7,032 nucleotides of DNA, from the NCBI GenBank assembly GCA_017456685.1, contig JAFTIV010000044.1, forward strand, positions 1 through 7,032, read 5' to 3'. Made by a program: the position numbers and the translations under genes. The notes beneath the pieces are model-generated. The model was given only the letters and a program-made list of their open reading frames with translations. It searched no databases and had not been told where the DNA came from. This document shows positions 5,970 to 7,032 of this stretch, piece after piece; position 1 is the first letter of the stretch; each line of letters opens with the position of its first letter. Origin of the DNA: Clostridia bacterium (GTDB lineage Bacteria > Bacillota > Clostridia > Oscillospirales > CAG-272).

Positions 5970-6630
5970 CGTTGCCCTTTATTTCCTCTCGCAGGTAAGA
6001 AAGCGCCTCTGTAAGCCCGCCAAGGCTATCAATAAGCCCACTCTCAACCGCCTCTCGTCCGTCGATTATAGAGCCTGTATCTGTCGCGATTTGGTCGGTA
6101 CACATCATATAATTTCGAAGCTTTTCTTCCTTTATATTAGAATGCGCGCACACGAAGGAGATAATTCTGTCCTGCATTCGCTCAAAATAGTAATAGGTCT
6201 GTGGCGCCCCAACAACCATTCCGCTAACTCTTACGGGGTGTATAGTCATTGTCGCACTTGGAACAATAAATGAACGGCGCGCGCTTACCGCAAGAGGTAC
6301 GCCTATTGAATGTCCGCCACCAAGCACAAGGGAAGCGCTCGGCTTGCTCATGCTTGCAATAAGCTCCGCAATGGCGAGCCCAGCCTCTACATCTCCGCCC
6401 ATAGTGTTAAGCACAAGAAGCACGCCTTTTACGCTCGGGTCCTGCTCAAGAGAGGCAAGGAGTGGAATTAAATGCTCGTACTTTGTAGCCTTTTGGTCCT
6501 GTGGCAAAATATAATGCCCCTCAATCTGCCCTATAATGCTTATGCAATGTATTCCCTCGTCCTCGCTTGTGCCGAGCTTTATTATATTGTCAAGCTCGCT
6601 ATTCTTATCTTGAAGCTTTTCGTTTTCCAT
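5953..6630 (-). CDS. tepA: TepA, ClpP-fold translocation-enhancing protein / putative serine protease
   Basis: Cytosolic ClpP/crotonase-fold protein of the TepA (B. subtilis YmfB) family, linked in Bacillus to protein export; 225 residues. Recognisable segments are ISIIGQIEGHYILP at 30-43, TKYEHLIPLLASLEQ at 49-63, LNTMGGDVEAGLAIAE at 74-89, GGGHSIGVP with candidate nucleophile Ser108, and TMTIHPVRVSG with candidate His131. An acidic residue near 179-184 could complete a triad, but which one is uncertain, and proteolytic activity of this family is not assured. The start is ATG on the complement of 6628-6630, with AGGAG (complement of 6637-6641) 6 nt upstream. The first about 25 residues are charged and poorly conserved, and the tail (KGNEKEAD) is also charged. 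In Bacillus the gene sits beside spoIIIE; here it stands alone, convergent with the peptidase unit and divergent from a rRNA operon. Confidence 0.94.
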   Translation of the reverse strand: MENEKLQDKNSELDNIIKLGTSEDEGIHCISIIGQIEGHYILPQDQKATKYEHLIPLLASLEQDPSVKGVLLVLNTMGGDVEAGLAIAELIASMSKPSASLVLGGGHSIGVPLAVSARRSFIVPSATMTIHPVRVSGMVVGAPQTYYYFERMQDRIISFVCAHSNIKEEKLRNYMMCTDQIATDTGSIIDGREAVESGLIDSLGGLTEALSYLREEIKGNEKEAD

Positions 6631-6660
6631 ATAAATCTCCTAATATCTTTTATTGCTTAT

Positions 6661-6689
6661 TATTTATAAAAAAGGAGAAAAATATTCAA
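6661..6689 (-). promoter_or_regulatory. Candidate promoter of tepA
   Basis: On the minus strand, TTGAAT (complement of 6684-6689) is followed after 17 bp by TAAATA (complement of 6661-6666), or after 15 bp by TATAAA (complement of 6663-6668). This would place transcription start roughly 20 to 30 bp before the tepA start codon. The region is very AT-rich, so chance matches are easy; the -10 position is uncertain. Confidence 0.45.
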
Positions 6690-6711
6690 AAGCGTATCTA
6701 AATTTACCCTA

Positions 6712-6747
6712 AAAAAGCCTTGAAATCCCTTTGAAATCGGGCTTTTT
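6712..6747. repeat. Inverted repeat with long loop, terminator-like on either strand
   Basis: AAAAAGCC (6712-6719) pairs perfectly with GGCTTTTT (6740-6747) around a 20-nt spacer. The T-run arm makes it resemble an intrinsic terminator in both directions, but the loop is long and no transcript is known to enter from either side. A competing pairing, CTTGAAA (6719-6725) with TTTCAAG (6745-6751), is also perfect. Possible insulator ahead of the rRNA promoter, or a chance structure. Confidence 0.5.
6720..6738 (+). repeat. Direct repeat TTGAAATC spaced by 11 bp
   Basis: TTGAAATC occurs at 6720-6727 and again at 6731-6738, start-to-start 11 bp, one helical turn. It lies about 50-70 bp upstream of the rRNA -35 box. 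It could be a paired protein site or just part of the phased A-tract pattern. Confidence 0.6.
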
Positions 6748-6750
6748 CAA

Positions 6751-6788
6751 GATTTTAAAAAAAATTCAAAAAAAGTTTAAAAAACCTA
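6751..6788 (+). promoter_or_regulatory. A-tract UP-like element of the rRNA promoter
   Basis: Immediately upstream of the -35 box are three A-tracts starting at 6757, 6768 and 6779, 11 bp apart. A/T-rich UP elements that contact RNA polymerase alpha subunits are typical of strong rRNA promoters. The 11-bp phasing also predicts intrinsic DNA bending. Confidence 0.7.
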
Positions 6789-6817
6789 TTGACAAAAGTT
6801 TTTTGTAGTGATATAAT
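6789..6817 (+). promoter_or_regulatory. Consensus rRNA operon promoter (rrn P)
   Basis: TTGACA at 6789-6794 and TATAAT at 6812-6817 both match the housekeeping sigma consensus exactly, with a 17-bp spacer. TG at 6809-6810 adds an extended -10 (TGaTATAAT). The start of transcription should fall near 6824. Only one promoter is evident, whereas many rrn operons have two. It drives the leader and the 16S gene that begins near 7012. Confidence 0.93.
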
Positions 6818-6824
6818 AGCAAGG

Positions 6825-6845
6825 CTGACGCAGAGGAAGCGTTGG
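6825..6845 (+). promoter_or_regulatory. boxB-like hairpin at the start of the rRNA leader
   Basis: CTGACGC (6825-6831) pairs with GCGTTGG (6839-6845), including two G-U pairs, around the loop AGAGGAA. Placed at the very 5' end of the transcript and just before a boxA-like motif, it matches the boxB-then-boxA order of rRNA antitermination leaders. Function is inferred from position only. Confidence 0.55.
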
Positions 6846-6851
6846 TGAAAA

Positions 6852-6870
6852 GATCCTTGAAAATTGAACA
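6852..6870 (+). promoter_or_regulatory. boxA-like antitermination motif in the rRNA leader
   Basis: The segment GATCCTTGAAAATTGAACA closely resembles the CTTTGAAAACTGAACA motif recurrent in Bacillota rRNA leaders and spacers, comparable to the E. coli boxA bound by NusB/S10. It probably allows transcription complexes to resist termination through the rRNA operon. Confidence 0.65.
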
Positions 6871-6878
6871 AGAAGGAA

Positions 6879-6895
6879 TTAGTTAAGATAACTAA
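6879..6895 (+). repeat. Leader hairpin 2
   Basis: A perfect 7-bp inverted repeat, TTAGTTA (6879-6885) with TAACTAA (6889-6895), around loop AGA. It is AT-rich and weak; no T-run follows, so it is not a terminator. Confidence 0.5.
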
Positions 6896-6909
6896 GTACA
6901 AAGACGGAA

Positions 6910-6931
6910 CTCTTAAAAGATTCTTTTAGAG
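6910..6931 (+). repeat. Leader hairpin 3
   Basis: CTCT and AAAAG (6910-6913 and 6915-6919) pair with CTTTT and AGAG (6923-6927 and 6928-6931), with one bulged T at 6914 and loop ATT. Nine pairs in all, with no following T-run. It may be a structural or processing element of the pre-16S leader. Confidence 0.5.
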
Positions 6932-6984
6932 AAACTCAAAACAAGTAATTAAAGTAAAGAGCTAAACAAAGGCTTTAAAAATGG

Positions 6985-7006
6985 TTTAAGCGCGGAAGCG
7001 ATTAAA
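6985..7006 (+). repeat. GNRA-capped hairpin just before the 16S 5' end
   Basis: TTTAAGCGC (6985-6993) pairs with GCGATTAAA (6998-7006) around a GGAA tetraloop, with a single G-A mismatch. It ends about 5 nt before the predicted mature 16S 5' end, a position suited to a pre-rRNA processing or folding signal. Confidence 0.6.
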
Positions 7007-7011
7007 TAAAA

Positions 7012-7032
7012 TTTTTAGAGAGTTTGATCCTG
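7012..7032 (+). rRNA. rrs: 16S ribosomal RNA, first bases only
   Basis: AGAGTTTGATCCTG at 7019-7032 is the universal 5' segment of bacterial 16S rRNA, where broad-range forward primers match. Aligning it to E. coli numbering puts mature base 1 near 7012, give or take a few bases. The gene runs off the window. Confidence 0.95.

Larger units (their letters stand above)
6631..7011. other. Divergent intergenic region between tepA and the rRNA operon
   Basis: About 380 bp without a convincing protein-coding gene. It contains the tepA ribosome binding site and candidate promoter, an inverted repeat with an internal direct repeat, phased A-tracts, the rRNA promoter, and the transcribed pre-16S leader with hairpins. 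Each is listed separately. Confidence 0.9.

Noticed and set aside
6472..6669. Plus-strand open frame of 65 residues rich in hydrophobic residues, antisense to tepA.
   Set aside because: It overlaps the start of tepA on the opposite strand, has no ribosome binding site, and its composition is the expected shadow of the tepA codons.
6671..6677. AAAGGAG on the plus strand, a good ribosome binding site.
   Set aside because: No suitable start codon or open frame follows on the plus strand; the stretch sits in the tepA promoter region.
6845..6886. A 13-codon GTG-started reading frame in the rRNA leader, preceded by AGAGGA at 6832-6837.
   Set aside because: The purine run lies in the loop of the boxB-like hairpin, the frame overlaps the boxA-like motif, and rRNA leaders are not normally translated. 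A chance frame is more likely.

Overview
The window looks like chromosomal DNA of an uncultured or little-studied Bacillota (Firmicutes) member, most likely of the class Clostridia. The reasons are a TepA-type ClpP-fold protein, several M42 aminopeptidases, strong purine-rich AGGAG ribosome binding sites, a moderate-to-low GC content, and a rRNA leader carrying the CTTGAAAATTGAACA motif typical of that phylum. This placement is inference; no species can be named from the sequence.

Layout. (1) Positions 1-5927, plus strand, hold eight tightly packed co-directional genes: the 3' end of murD, three consecutive M42 metallopeptidase paralogues, two paralogous small lipoproteins, a class I (NifS/IscS-type) cysteine desulfurase, and a 97-residue protein made of five 16-residue repeats. 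Genes overlap or are separated by 1 to 21 bp and no internal promoter or terminator is evident, so they are probably one transcription unit whose promoter lies upstream of the window. (2) Positions 5940-5969 form a terminator hairpin that can serve both strands. Its loop contains the stop codon of the convergent gene. (3) Positions 5953-6630, minus strand, hold tepA. (4) Positions 6631-7011 are a divergent intergenic region with a candidate tepA promoter, a long-loop inverted repeat, helically phased A-tracts, a perfect TTGACA-N17-TATAAT promoter with an extended -10, and a rRNA leader with several hairpins. (5) Positions 7012-7032 are the first bases of a 16S rRNA gene, so the window ends where a rRNA operon begins.

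How the genes fit together. MurD adds D-glutamate to the peptidoglycan precursor. The M42 enzymes are cytosolic aminopeptidases that usually assemble into tetrahedral dodecamers. The desulfurase supplies persulfide sulfur for Fe-S clusters or tRNA thiolation. The lipoproteins act at the outer face of the membrane. These roles do not combine into a known pathway, and the unit may be only a housekeeping cluster.

No mobile element, CRISPR array, tRNA or obvious defence system is visible. The parts most worth attention are the M42 triplet with unequal active-site conservation, the alternating five-repeat cysteine-bearing protein next to the desulfurase, the lipoprotein pair, and the architecture of the rRNA promoter and leader.
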